The position numbers and the translations under genes are program-made. Source: Eretmocerus hayati (Eukaryota; Arthropoda; Insecta; Hymenoptera; Aphelinidae). From it: a DNA stretch of 64,000 nucleotides. A model generated the notes under the pieces. That model searched no databases and was not told the origin of the DNA. It was given only the letters and a program-made list of their open reading frames with translations. Below are positions 12,740-24,029 of this stretch, piece by piece (position 1 is the first letter of the stretch; each line of letters begins with the position of its first letter). The stretch lies in contig CM056743.1 in assembly GCA_029851415.1 (NCBI GenBank), forward strand, positions 24,900,905-24,964,904, given 5' to 3'.

Positions 12740-14450
12740 AGGAGCTCAGTGAGTCAAACGCGTGACAGGAATTTAGAAATTCATAATGGAAAAGTTATGT
12801 GTTGTGGTTTTACAGAGTTTAATCTGTGTCTGAATAGGTGAAAATACTAATTATGATGTGTTTGTACCCAAAATGATATCGTTCATGGCACCTGGACCTT
12901 ATTATTTGGGGTTTGGAATTACCTGTCCAGTATAGTTTTCACTCACAAGGATTACGAATCCTGTGATGGAACAGTCCATTGTTGTTATTTTACTGAAATT
13001 GAACTGTGCTCAGGTGTAGTTCATGAAGTGAATTACTCTAATACACTAGGAGTACACTCGGCTTGCTTATAAAATCATAGCATTCGTGAACTCAATAGTT
13101 ACTCAAAATTAGCTTCGTTGAGAATTATGATTCTGTTCCAGTATGACTCCCAATTTAAAGATCATGGAACCTTTACGGAAATAATAATGTGATTCATCTC
13201 ATCAAAATACAGTTCTGCCTTGAATGGTAAATTCCTTGAGTTATTATCATCAAAATATTGGATCCTTACTCGAAGCTAGTTTCCACCATACCACTAATCG
13301 ATTCAGTATAGGTACTATTTTTCTGGGTTGGAATCTAAATTCTTGCGGAGAAAATACCTGTTTCAATGTAGGTCCCAAATTTTATTATAAAAAATGGTTT
13401 GTTCACTACAAATGCTTTCACCTAATCTGATTTTGAATAATGTCAATTATCCGTGATTTGGTTCCGATTAAAATCACAAAATAAAATTCAAATGCTCAAT
13501 GTCAATGAATATACGCCAAAAATCAACGAATTTTTTTTCCACGAAAATTTCAAACTATACACCACTTTCTATCGAAGATAGTGCAATTACTATAGGACAT
13601 CAGTGTGGTTTGAAATATAATGTGATCAAAATCTTGTGAATGGATTAGTGCACTTTGAATATCGACCAGCCTGTCAGCAGCACGGTTAGTCGTAGTCATT
13701 CAAGCCTTTCATCTCATTTTCAATTTTCATCCCTAGATTAGATAATAATTAACCTGAAAAAGAACACATTTAGATTTCCGAAACAGAGGTCGTTTTTTGA
13801 TTAAAAATCTTCAAAACATATAGTCCATAAATAGTACTAGATTTAAACAGAAATTAGTCATTAAATCACAAAGATATCCCTGCATAAGTATCACTCAATG
13901 AAACTAAGTAGTATATCTCACATATGGTATTGATACGAGGCATACAGAATGACAAGGGTTAGAAGGAGAAGCCTTTCGGGGACTCCTCCCTGTAATTGAA
14001 TCAATTAAAATACTGTTCGAGCACACTTATCCGATAAACGGCGTCGTGTTACAATCAATCGAGTTAGAGGCCGAGGGCTCCTCATATACTTCCTTCATTG
14101 CTGACATTATGCTTTCGATTTCCCGGTTTAGGCTAGGTTTTTGACTCGTGAATTTTTTAAAATCTGTCTTATAAGCTTAAAGGCTTATTAGAAGTAATGA
14201 CAACTTTATCCACACTTTCAAAACATATTGATTGAATGCATGCAATTTTTTCTTTTGTTCAGTCCTACTAGATAACGCTGGGTGTGAATTTGTTTTGTTA
14301 ACCGGATCTGCCTATGTTTGTATACTGAATGTATTCATCTAGCGTAATTATGATAATGGCACGACTTTAAATCGTATTAAAAATTATAATGTAATTAATT
14401 TTGACACTCGATCGATATGATCGGATATCGTATTTATCACTCGCGGGAAT
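12740..14450. other. No feature recognised
   Basis: AT-rich intronic sequence with no repeat, RNA gene or coding segment that I can support. Confidence 0.5.
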
Positions 14451-14454
14451 TTCT

Positions 14455-14556
14455 AATTATGAAGATATAATTTTTTTTTTTCGGTCTTTGCGAGTTCGCC
14501 GCTGTCTCGCAAAGACCGAGAAGAAAAAAAGAAAAAAAAATTATATCTTCATAATT
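14455..14556. repeat. 102 bp hairpin (MITE-like inverted repeat)
   Basis: The left arm AATTATGAAGATATAATT, a T-run and CGGTCTTTGCGAG mirror CTCGCAAAGACCG, an A-run and AATTATATCTTCATAATT, around an 11-base loop. The arms are about 45 bp with a small A/G-rich difference. It could be a short inverted-repeat transposon or the template of a hairpin RNA; neither can be shown here. Confidence 0.8.
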
Positions 14557-14689
14557 TGAAAATTATAATGATTCAACACTCAGGCGGAATCTGTTCGCCC
14601 GGATTTCGCATATCAGGTTGCCTACCTAAGATGGGGTAAAATATAATCGGTAGCCGCATGGGTTACGGATGGATAAATGCATGGTGGGC

Positions 14690-14890
14690 CGAATTTATGA
14701 ACGGTCAGGCCTAGTTTGGCCTGGTCTGGTATGGTCTGATCCGGCATGGCGTGGTACGGTCTGAGGTGGTTAAATATGATAGAATGGTCGGTCGGGGACG
14801 ATTTGGGACGATCTGCTACGGTCTGGTATATAGTGTGGTAAAGTCTGATCCGGTCTGGGGATGATCCGGAGCGATCTGGTATGGTCTAAG
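14690..14890. repeat. Degenerate GGTCTGGTATGGTCTGATC repeats
   Basis: A run of short units of the form TGGTCTGRTMYGG, for example at 14720-14745, 14753-14762 and 14818-14890. It is a minisatellite of roughly 10-15 bp units with many substitutions. Confidence 0.6.
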
Positions 14891-15619
14891 ATTTTCAGAA
14901 ATGTCTTTTTTGAGATGAAAAAAACTCTGTGCATATGAAACATGTGCACGTCGCAATAACGCGGCAGTCCGAATATTCTTGTTTTTTCAGCAAATGAAAT
15001 GTTCAAAATTAACCACAATTTCAACATTTTGAATCAAATCTATTATTCCCGCTGCTCCCTTTCCACCACCATCGGCCGATTTTTCCATCCAATTTTTCCA
15101 AGGGTGTTTATTCTAAATTATTATCCTCGCAATAGCTACCACGTGTGCCATTCGGAATGAAATTCACTAAACTCATATACACTCACACTTTCAAATCTTC
15201 AATTCTCTTTTTATACAAGCTCCAAAGATTTTTAAAACGATTGCACCCTCTTGGCAAAACGAAATATCTCCATCACTACACTCCAAAGAACAACACTCCC
15301 GAGGCGAATCATTCCTTTCTCCCGCAAGCTGTCCCAGATTACTTCTTTCCTATATAACCCTACGCTACACTCACACATCTGTTTCTTTTCAAAATACTCG
15401 TTTCTAATATTTCCTCGTCTCAGTATCTTTCCTTATAGAAAATTACTCTTCTATATTATTATGTATCTCTGAATCATGAAGCAAAGATTGAGTAAATTAG
15501 AAAAAAATAATAGGGAATTGATACCAGGCCTTACCGTATATCTATTCATATTAGCAATTCCGCAGAAATTTTAGTATGACAAATCTGAATCTCATTTTCA
15601 AATTTTTTAAGATGCATGT

Positions 15620-16440
15620 AACTTTTAATTTTTCGAAACACATAGAGGAAGAATTAGCTCGCACACGAATTAATATATTTTCATTCATCGGTACCATGAA
15701 GATGACACGAATAACATGATAGCAGAGTACGGAATCTGACATTTTGCCACTAAAAAAGATCCTACGGCCAAACGATTTGAGTTACAATTTTGAGGTTTTG
15801 GAATTCTGATTTGACCATGGGATATTTTGAAAAATATCTGACTGAGACCTCTGTTGCTTCGCGCTCGAATTTCACCAGTGCGGGGATAAAATTAGATTTT
15901 TCATCAAAGTTCTTCTCAAAGTATGAAAATCAATCATGAAAAAGTCGCGTCTAACGATTAACTAAGAGACAAAATTGGTGCTGAAAGGCTTGGAATGAGG
16001 CAATTTCACTTTTATTAGAGGATACGAAGTTAGTAAAATTTTAGGCAAAATTGCGCCACAAAACGTACGTTCTCAACGTGCACCCAAGAAGTGGTCTTTT
16101 TGGTTCTATGACAGTGGATTTTGATGTACAATACTAAAATATTTCATAAATCTCCCCTCCCAGATCCCGAACGAGTTTCACTGCGGTGCCTCACACTCAC
16201 AACGTCCGAAAAAAAGAAAAGCGACATGACACGAAGCTGACATTTTGACACTTTTTGATAATATCTTTGTAGAACAGCCCTGTATGAGAAAACGAATGAT
16301 TGCACTAAAATAACACTCAAAACATACATCGGAAGTGACTTGTGTGATTCTTCCCCCAAGCATTTCAAGGAGTCATACATAGCAGATGGAACACATTATT
16401 TCAAAGTTTCCATAGAGTTATTCATACATACAGTATTCAT
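15620..16440. repeat. Dispersed element E, copy 1
   Basis: It aligns in order with 55640-55865 and 56860-57480. Shared words include CATCGGTACCA, GACATTTTGCCACTAAAA, AGGCAAAATTGCGCCACAAAA and TCACACTC. The two copies are well diverged. No ORF is kept in common, so this looks like an old non-coding or decayed mobile element. The ends are not defined. Confidence 0.6.
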
Positions 16441-18320
16441 ATACATATATCATGAATGCGTGTGTGAAAATAGTGAAACTATAATAATAGTGGTCTTGAA
16501 CATGAGTAGTTATACCTGCGGGATGAAAAACAGAATATCATGAAGCATGTGCGAGAGTGAGATGCAGACCTTGCTCCAGTGACCTCTTGACCCGGGTCGT
16601 CTTTTGCGCTTGCGCGGCCTCCCTCAAACATCACTGCAAGATAACTGAAAGATATACACTTTTTATATATATATATACGACTACTGTAGGGGTGCATCCG
16701 CAGCGCAAGCGTCAAAGTTCAGCCAACGCGCAAAGGGTGATTCTAAATGTGCTTCCGTCATACATAGATATAATCAACCCTATTTTATAAATTTGCTATA
16801 TATCTGTTATCTCATACTAAAGCAGCACATTTTTTTAAGCCTTTTTTGTTATTTGGGTTCCATTCATATTTGAGGGAAGGGATTCGTTTCTCGTTATATG
16901 CCTGTAGAGTTGTAGAGTTGAAAGGTAGTAAAAAAATTGTATTGGATAGTGTGTAGAGTATCCTCTTCGTGTAACTTTGTGTGAATCGCCTTTCTTGTAT
17001 CGAAATTGAAAAAGCTTTAGCGTGTCGTATATGTTGGTTCTGATGCGTTCTGAAAGCTTTTGCTGATGGCACTGAAAGAGTATTTTTAAGATTACAAGTG
17101 AGTTGGTTGCGCTGATAAAACGAGTTCAGACTGATTTCATGGAGCATTGAATTTTTTCTACCGTTTATAATTGTCATACTCTTACACCTTATACTCCAAA
17201 GTGCAATTATTATCACAAAACTTAGATCAAAATTCACCAATGAGATGTTTCTCGGGAGTTCAAATACAGTAAGAATCCGTTTCGAATTTGCGTTCAGATT
17301 CTGTGTGCGATTCAATTTAATGGGCCACCGGTGAGGTACATTAAATTGGATTTTGATTACCACCACATACAGAATTGGGAGCGCGCTCCGCACTGGTGGG
17401 GCTTATTGCAGTAAAGGTTTTTTTCAAGGGTTGGAAATGATCAATTTGGTCATGGAACGCCACGATTCCTCTGTAAGCCGAGAAATATGATTCTATTCGG
17501 AAAACGTATGGAGTATATTTTTGTAGGGCGCATTTGGAGACTTACCAAGAAAATCTCCCGACAGTTTTTCGAATAACACGTCGATTTTGAGTTACAAGTC
17601 ATCCTTGTTAAAATGTTCTGGATCTCGCATACGATACTTCCACCATAAATTACACTCCATATTTCATATTCGCAGCATTTAGTAAAGTTGGAGGATTCCG
17701 TTAAGCTTTATTCTTTCATATTTCCATTGAATATATTGAAAAAAGATGCCTACATGACCGCTCTGTTGTTCTAAAGGATAAATATCCACCTATGAATATT
17801 TTTCCATGGACATCCTTGTAGATGGAGTATACAAAATATTGCACAACTCAGAACATTCAAACAAGGATTCCTTATAATTCGAAACGGACGCGTCGTTCAG
17901 AAAATGGTTGTGAAGCATTTTTGTAGATCTTAAAAAGCCCTACAATAAGTTACTTTTTAGATGTTCTGATGAAATGTATATACTCATCCACTTAGAGAGG
18001 AATAATAGTTTCTCATGGCCAAATTAATCATTTTCATCCCATATTAAATAGAGAAAATTTAATTTATTCACCATTTTGAAGCATGAGTCGATCTGATGTA
18101 GGTCGAAACGGATCCTTACTGAGTACAAGCTCCCAAGATACCTCATGAGTCAATTTTTTAGTCAGTTTAGTAATCCTAATTGCACTTCAGAGCGAGATGT
18201 GCTCTATTACGACAGATACTATTAGACCAAGCTTGAAAAAAAGAATGAAAGCGTGTAGAAATAAGGTTATGTGTGCATGATAAATATTGCAATTTTGCCA
18301 CTTCTACTATCATTTATATG
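16440..18320. other. Mostly unexplained; long chance ORF and a GC-richer patch
   Basis: The patch 16556-16735 is GC-richer than its surroundings and includes CTTGACCCGGGTCGTC and a short TA repeat. A minus-strand frame of 193 residues at 16812-17393 is the longest in the window, but it has no recognisable domain, and its asparagine-, lysine- and threonine-rich composition is what AT-rich non-coding DNA gives. I do not annotate it as a gene. Confidence 0.4.
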
Positions 18321-18330
18321 CGATAATACT

Positions 18331-19040
18331 AGTTCGAGACTGATACGGAAGCTCCGCGACACTCTTTCGGGACTTGAGCGGTATCGCAACCGTACTAGCG
18401 CAGTAGTACCACTTTGAGACTGATACGGAAACTCCGCAACACTTTGTCGGGACTTGAGCGGTACCGCAACCGTACTAACGCAATAGTGCTAGTTCGAGAC
18501 TGATACAGGAGCTTTGCGACACTTTTTCGGAATTTGGATGGTACCGCGACAGTACTATCTTGGTAGTTCCAATTCGATACTGATACCGAACCTTTGCGAC
18601 ATTTTTTTCGGAACTTGGGTGGTACCGCAACAGTACCAGTGTAGGAGTATCAATTCAACACATATACGACAGTTCCGCGACAGCTGCTCGGGACTCAAAT
18701 GATACCACAAAAGTACTGGTACAGTCATATCAGTCTTACGAACCAGCCATGCCAGTCTTGAACTAGTACTGCTGTCCTAGTGTACTGTTGCGGTACCACC
18801 AAAGTTCCAAAAAGGTGTCGCGGAACTGTCGTATCAGTCGCGAACTAACAGTGGTGGGCTAATACCATTGAGGTACCATTCGAGTTCCAAAGAGGTATAG
18901 CGAATCTGCCGCATCAAACTCGAACTGGTAATACCGCGCTAGTACTCTCGCGGTACCACAAAAATCCTCTGGACCTGGTCGCGGAACTGCCGCATGAGTC
19001 TTGGATTGTTACCGCATTAGTACTAGTTTGGTGATTCTCA
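18331..19040. repeat. 80 bp satellite array with orientation switch
   Basis: Five forward units start near 18331, 18411, 18491, 18571 and 18652 (words AGTTCGAGACTGATAC, CTCCGCGACA, CGGGACTTGAGCGGTA). From about 18750 the same unit runs in reverse complement for three to four units, starting near 18760, 18839, 18919 and 18999 (words GGTACCRC, GTCGCGGAACTG, CGTATCAGTC). The period stays at 80-81 bp. Units differ by roughly 10-25 percent. Each unit carries a GGTACC palindrome. Confidence 0.85.
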
Positions 19041-19782
19041 ATCGGGTTTTGGGGGAGCTGTTCCTCAAATTATTCGAACTCAACAAAATCCATTCACCAT
19101 TGGAGGGAAGAAAGGATGAAAAAGTCATCTGATCTGAAATTTCAAATACTCCTACCCAATGCGGGGAAATACACCAATTTTGAAATACCCTGTATTGTCT
19201 CGGACAAATGACGACTTGAAATGATATTTTTCATAAGGATCACTTGCATTTTTCCTGATTTAACTGCATTTGACTGCGAAGAGCTTTTTCCGTATGTTTA
19301 GTTCTTTCATGCATTGCCATCAAAATCCATAAATTTAAATAACGCTAATCATAAGGGGTCATTACTATGACATACACAAATACCAACTTAAAAAATGGAA
19401 AATTCAGAATCTAATCCTCACTATCTTTACGACCGCAATATCGAGCTCTTGTACACTTTCAGAAATGTACTTGATAATGATCGAGACACACACATGAGCA
19501 CATGCTATATACTTAAAAATAATCTAAATTTATCACAAGGTCGTTCTTTTATAGCTTCCTCATACAATCCTACTGTGTTATCATCCATACCCCAATACTA
19601 TAGCGTCGAAATCCGAATGGACTGTAGAAAACCTTACGATAGTCCCTCATTCGTGAATAAGTTATACGACACGCCTGTCAAGAGTCTATAATATACTACA
19701 CTATGACTACAGATTGTATCTATACAAAATCTACACTATTACAACTGCGGTAAAATCAACTCCTGCTCCTCATTACCAACTC

Positions 19783-19801
19783 AAAAAAAAAAAAAAAAAA
19801 A
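19783..19801. repeat. Poly(A) tract
   Basis: An 18-19 base A run. No adjacent retroelement tail is evident. Confidence 0.9.
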
Positions 19802-20274
19802 TATCCGTATGTACAAGAGGAAGGATGTAATGAGCTTGAAAGTATCGATCCATTCAATTTTCATGATTACTCCAACATGATGGTCAGACTTGTATTATAT
19901 ACACTATAGCCTATCTATTCCCTACAGAGAGGCAATCTTCAAACTACTCCTCCAGATCAATATTCAATCGGCTCTGAGAGTTTGCTAGTCGCCTCTGATG
20001 TGCCAAATTCATTCGTAAATATAATATTGTATAGCATTGAGGCTTTATCATGATTTATAATACTAGGAATACTCTCAAAAGATTCAAAAAAATACGGAAT
20101 GTATACTTTTACTACACAGATATTTTCAGTATATAGACGTAGATCGACTGCAATGTAGGACAGTTGCGAGGATGTAGATGTAGCTGTATGTACATGTGTT
20201 GGAAAGCGCGTCGTGTGATATCGATCGTCTGCTGCCATAGAGGACTGAAAGCGTCAGCCACTCCCGGAAGCTCG

Positions 20275-20278
<4 letters not shown>

Positions 20279-20327
<49 letters not shown>
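20279..20327. repeat. (AT)n microsatellite
   Basis: About 24 AT units, followed by AGG and a second short AT run to 20341. Confidence 0.97.
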
Positions 20328-20329
<2 letters not shown>

Positions 20330-21101
20330 GATATATATATTATACTGTGGCGCACGTTGAACTCTGTAAAAGCTCGATCTCTAACTTTTTGCAGACTGCT
20401 TGTATTAGGATTCTTTTTTTCATCATCCTGTGCGATGAGTAGCAGTCATGGAGTCCTGTCCTATGCATTAGGAATTTCAAGGAGATTTTAAAGCTTTTTG
20501 AGTAAATTATCACTTATCTTTTGAGAATCTTATTGAAGTTTGAAATCTCATTCAGAAGATGATCGGATTCACATAATTTCAGACCGGGAATCGAAAACTT
20601 GGAGGTTATCCAATCAAATTGCCCATCAGATCACAAGAGCTACATGTGATGATTCGTCGTTGATGTAGCGAATCAGAGAGTCGGATAAAATTCCTCGGGG
20701 CGTATTTCACGATTTTGCGTTATTTCCCAGCATGATTTATAGTTCTAAGACTTTCGTTGGTACTCTCAGTTGAAATTCATCTATCACTCGCAAATTATTT
20801 TTCGTAATCCTCCAGGTTTGGCTATATAGATACGATTTTTGTTATTGATTTTCTGTGATTCACCAGCATTATTAGTTAAAAATTCAAATGAATGTCAACA
20901 AAACTTCATGATATCTATGCTGTGTTCGTTCAATATTCCCTTATAAAATGAAAATCAGAATGGATTAAAATTATTGAGATCCTCATATGTCACTGGAGGA
21001 AACTCTGAAGCTCTTGTTTGACGCGATGTACGAAATGATTTCAGTTTGAACATTTGCAAACGTGCAACTTGCCCGACAAATGTATGCTTGTATGAATTAA
21101 T

Positions 21102-21172
21102 ACAGGCGATCCCCGATATTCGCGGATTTTGCTGATTCGCAGTTTCAAAAATGTGGCGTCCCCCGGTATTTT
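21102..21172 (+). mobile_element. Possible end of a pogo/Tigger-like element
   Basis: TACAGGCGATCCCCGATATT followed by CGCGGATT is a TA-led word typical, as I recall, of pogo/Tigger-type terminal repeats. I cannot find the matching right end, so it is a fragment if real. Confidence 0.35.
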
Positions 21173-21323
21173 TTGCAATGCCCTTACTTACTCATTCGTG
21201 GCCTGGATCTAGATTCTCAAGATAATTTAGTTTATGAAAAATGAATTTTCTTTGTTCTTTATTCGGATGTGTCATGCTAAAACAACTTTGGGGTCTGACT
21301 GTCCACCATCTCCAGGGTGTTAA

Positions 21324-21531
21324 GAGGATGTCGGATACCGACATTGTCGAGTTTTTGGATTTCTCGATGAATTTTCGAGATATCGGGATTCTACTAAGTA
21401 ACGCCGATTCTGTATGGCTCATAGAATCGGCGTTATTTGTTAGATTTTTGATATCTCAAAAATTCATCGAGAAATACGAAAACTCGATCATGTCGGTAAC
21501 TGTACAATATTGATAGGGCTCCGACGTCCCC
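21324..21531. mobile_element. TTAA-flanked MITE (piggyBac-like), 208 bp
   Basis: TTAA sits on both sides (21320-21323 and 21532-21535). The termini are GAGGATGTCGGA and the near reverse complement TCCGACGTCCCC. Almost the whole element folds: the arm with TCGAGTTTTTGGATTTCTCG at 21338 mirrors CGAGAAATACGAAAACTCGA at 21468 around an 11-base loop after AACGCCGATTCT. TTAA duplications are characteristic of the piggyBac superfamily, but the termini do not start with the CCC usual there. Confidence 0.75.
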
Positions 21532-22092
21532 TTAAGGCTATGATTGTTTTCTAAGATTTCTACATTAGATACCCGAAAAAATTGTAAGTGTAATCAACAA
21601 TTTGGTCATGGCACCATTTGCTAGAAGAATGCTCCTTCGTCAATTGGAGAGCGTTACAAATAAGTTGTAATCCTTTCGGGAAAATGCAGAACTGAAATTT
21701 GCTGAATTCCGTAGAGAAAGTGGCCGTAATTTCTAGATACATCAATGGACACTTACTACGGATCGTATAGTGGATATGTTTGCTGATTTTTTTCAGTCAA
21801 AGAGTGGCGCAAAGTTCTCATTCAGGCTAATGATTAGGCAACCCAGGTCGAGTTATCCAGACACAAAACCAGGAATTCCACAACACCACGTTGTGAAATC
21901 ACAGTGCTGCCTGCCGTGAAGTTGTTTTCAATTAGCAGTCAATTTCATTTTTCACTGTGAAAACACGCCGAGTTCCAATGTTGTTCTGCAAATGGTAATT
22001 ATTTAGGCCTTTGACATAAAGTGCGTATTTGCTCTTTAACTCTCTCAAGTGTTGTGTTTCCACACAGATATCTGTCATATATTCATAACTCT

Positions 22093-22267
22093 GGGGCCTG
22101 ATTCCGAGCTCGGTGATAGCTGTCGCGGTGGTGTGACTCGTTACGGATTCTCCTACGTCCACGTTCCTTATGCATTGTGGACCACCTAATTCCATGTTCC
22201 TTATGCATGGCGAGTGAGGTGAATCTCACCGCCGCCACAGTAATCACCGAGCTCGGAATCAGGCCCC
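22093..22267. mobile_element. 175 bp nested inverted-repeat element
   Basis: The perfect 24-25 bp ends begin GGGGCCTGATTCCGAGCTCG and close with its complement. The interior includes two copies of GTTCCTTATGCATKG in direct order. It lies within the left half of 21933-23760. Confidence 0.7.
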
Positions 22268-22272
22268 TGGTA

Positions 22273-23127
22273 GGGCCTCGACAGACAGTGCGCATTTGCT
22301 TCTTTCTCCTCGTGGAAGTAGCGCCATTGTCCGCCCGTGGCGCGCAATCGAACTACGGCACCAATGCTCCTACCGGCGCCGTAGTTTCATGGCGCGCCAC
22401 GGGCCAACAATGGCGCTACCCATGTAAAAATGGGAATCCTATGATCATAATTATATAAACATGGGGTCCAAGGACCCTATGACCATGTATGAACATCTAT
22501 GAAACGATTTTCAAAATTTTTTAAAATCCGAAAAGTTGTTATGGTTGCATTTTCAGGGAATATTACATCAAAAAGTCACGATGCTGATCTTGCATAACCG
22601 AGAAAATCTCAAAGAGTTCATTAAGTAATTGAATCAAAACGAACTGTAAGTGATATCATTCTCCTACTAGAAAAAAAGAATTTTTAATTGCAAAGATTTA
22701 AAACGTTTGGCAAATTGGTGACCAATCTGCACAATTTGTTATATCTTCAGATCATCATTTTGAGGAATATGACATTTATGCAGGTTCGTCACCAATTTGA
22801 CAAACGTTTTTGATCTTGGAAATTAAAATTTTTTTCTATTGAATTATATAATGATATCATTGACAGATCGTTTTAATTCAATCACCTAATGAACTCTTGG
22901 AGATTTTCTCGGTTATGCAAGATCAGCATCGTGACTTTTTGATGTGATATTCCCTGAAAATGCAACCATTTCATAGATGTTCATATATGGTCATAGGGTC
23001 CTTGGACCCCCTGTTCATATATGATCATAGGGTTCCCGTTTTTACATGAGTACTTCCACGAGGAGAAATAGGGTCCCTAAAATTAATGGGAGGAAAAGGA
23101 GCAAATACGCATCTCTTGTCGAGGCCT
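22273..23127. repeat. ~855 bp nested palindrome
   Basis: From GCCTCGACAGACAGTGCGCA (22273) inward the sequence mirrors 23127 inward. Matching pairs include CTCCTCGTGGAAGTA with TACTTCCACGAGGAG, GGTCCAAGGACCCTATGA with TCATAGGGTCCTTGGACC, and GATGCTGATCTTGCATAACC with GGTTATGCAAGATCAGCATC. The left arm also has a GC-rich hairpin at 22318-22421 (GTAGCGCCATTGT with ACAATGGCGCTAC) that is absent from the right arm, hence inserted later. Confidence 0.75.
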
Positions 23128-24029
23128 GCGCCGTTGGTGCGCAGTCAAAGTACCGGACTTCGTGCGCCGAGGAGAAAGAAAAAAAGATCAAATCCTTTGC
23201 GTAGACCATATTGCGCATGCTTTGGGGCTTCGTGGACGCGCTGAAGGTAGGTTTTGAGAGAGTTAATAGGCGATGCAGTCACCGTGCAACGTGACCATGG
23301 ACCTTGAAAATACATCTTACATAAAAAAATTTAATGATCCGAAAAGTGAGACGAGTTGTCGAATACTTGTTATTGTCCAAATTGTATTCCTCAATCCGTC
23401 GCTTAGCCCAAATCATAAGAGAATCGGAGAAAAGTGGGAATAACTCGGCCGCAGGAACCTCCTAACCTATAATATATACGCATATTTTCATTCCCATCTT
23501 TCTCCGCTTCTCTTGCAATTTGGGCTTAACGGAGAGTGGATAAATCTAAGTGAGACGATAACAAATATTTGTGCACTCGTTGCTTAGCCCAAATCGCAAC
23601 AGAATCAGAGAAAGTTGAGAATGATTTTCAGCTTGCATGGTGACCGCATCGCCTCAAAGAGCAAATGCGTACTTTATGTCAGAGCCCTAAATAATTATCA
23701 TTTGCAGAACAACATTGGAGCTCGGTGTGTTTTTACAGTGAAAAACGAAATTCACTGCTAGCATTGAGTTTTTCTTGATTTGCAATTGAATTCTTAATTT
23801 TGGTATAGCAACAGCATTGCATGACAATGCTTAGATATTAAAGAGGTTATGTGTATGGTCTCCGTGCCCCGTGGGCCAACACGAGTGGAATACATGTGTA
23901 AGTATTGCGTGAACGCGGCCACGGGCTCCCGCGGTGTCTCGTGCTTGTGGTATGATTTTCTGCGGGCATGGTTTGCGCGTTCTGCAATCAAGCGCAATCT
24001 AATTTGTTCTGTTTTTGACGTCAATATCT

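Larger units (their letters stand above)
21933..23760. mobile_element. 1.8 kb compound element with ~115 bp terminal inverted repeats
   Basis: The left end TAGCAGTCAATTTCATTTTT, followed by CACTGTGAAAACA, mirrors the right end, which closes with GTGAAAAACGAAATTCACTG and CTA. The arms continue through CAATGTTGTTCTGCAAATG and GCGTATTTGCTC. Inside are two separate inverted repeats (22093-22267 and 22273-23127), so this is nested. No transposase ORF is seen. The target-site duplication is not clear. Confidence 0.75.

Noticed and set aside
16812..17393. Longest ORF of the window (193 residues, minus strand)
   Set aside because: No recognisable domain, low-complexity AT-driven composition, no splice or promoter context. 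Long frames of this size occur by chance in 64 kb.
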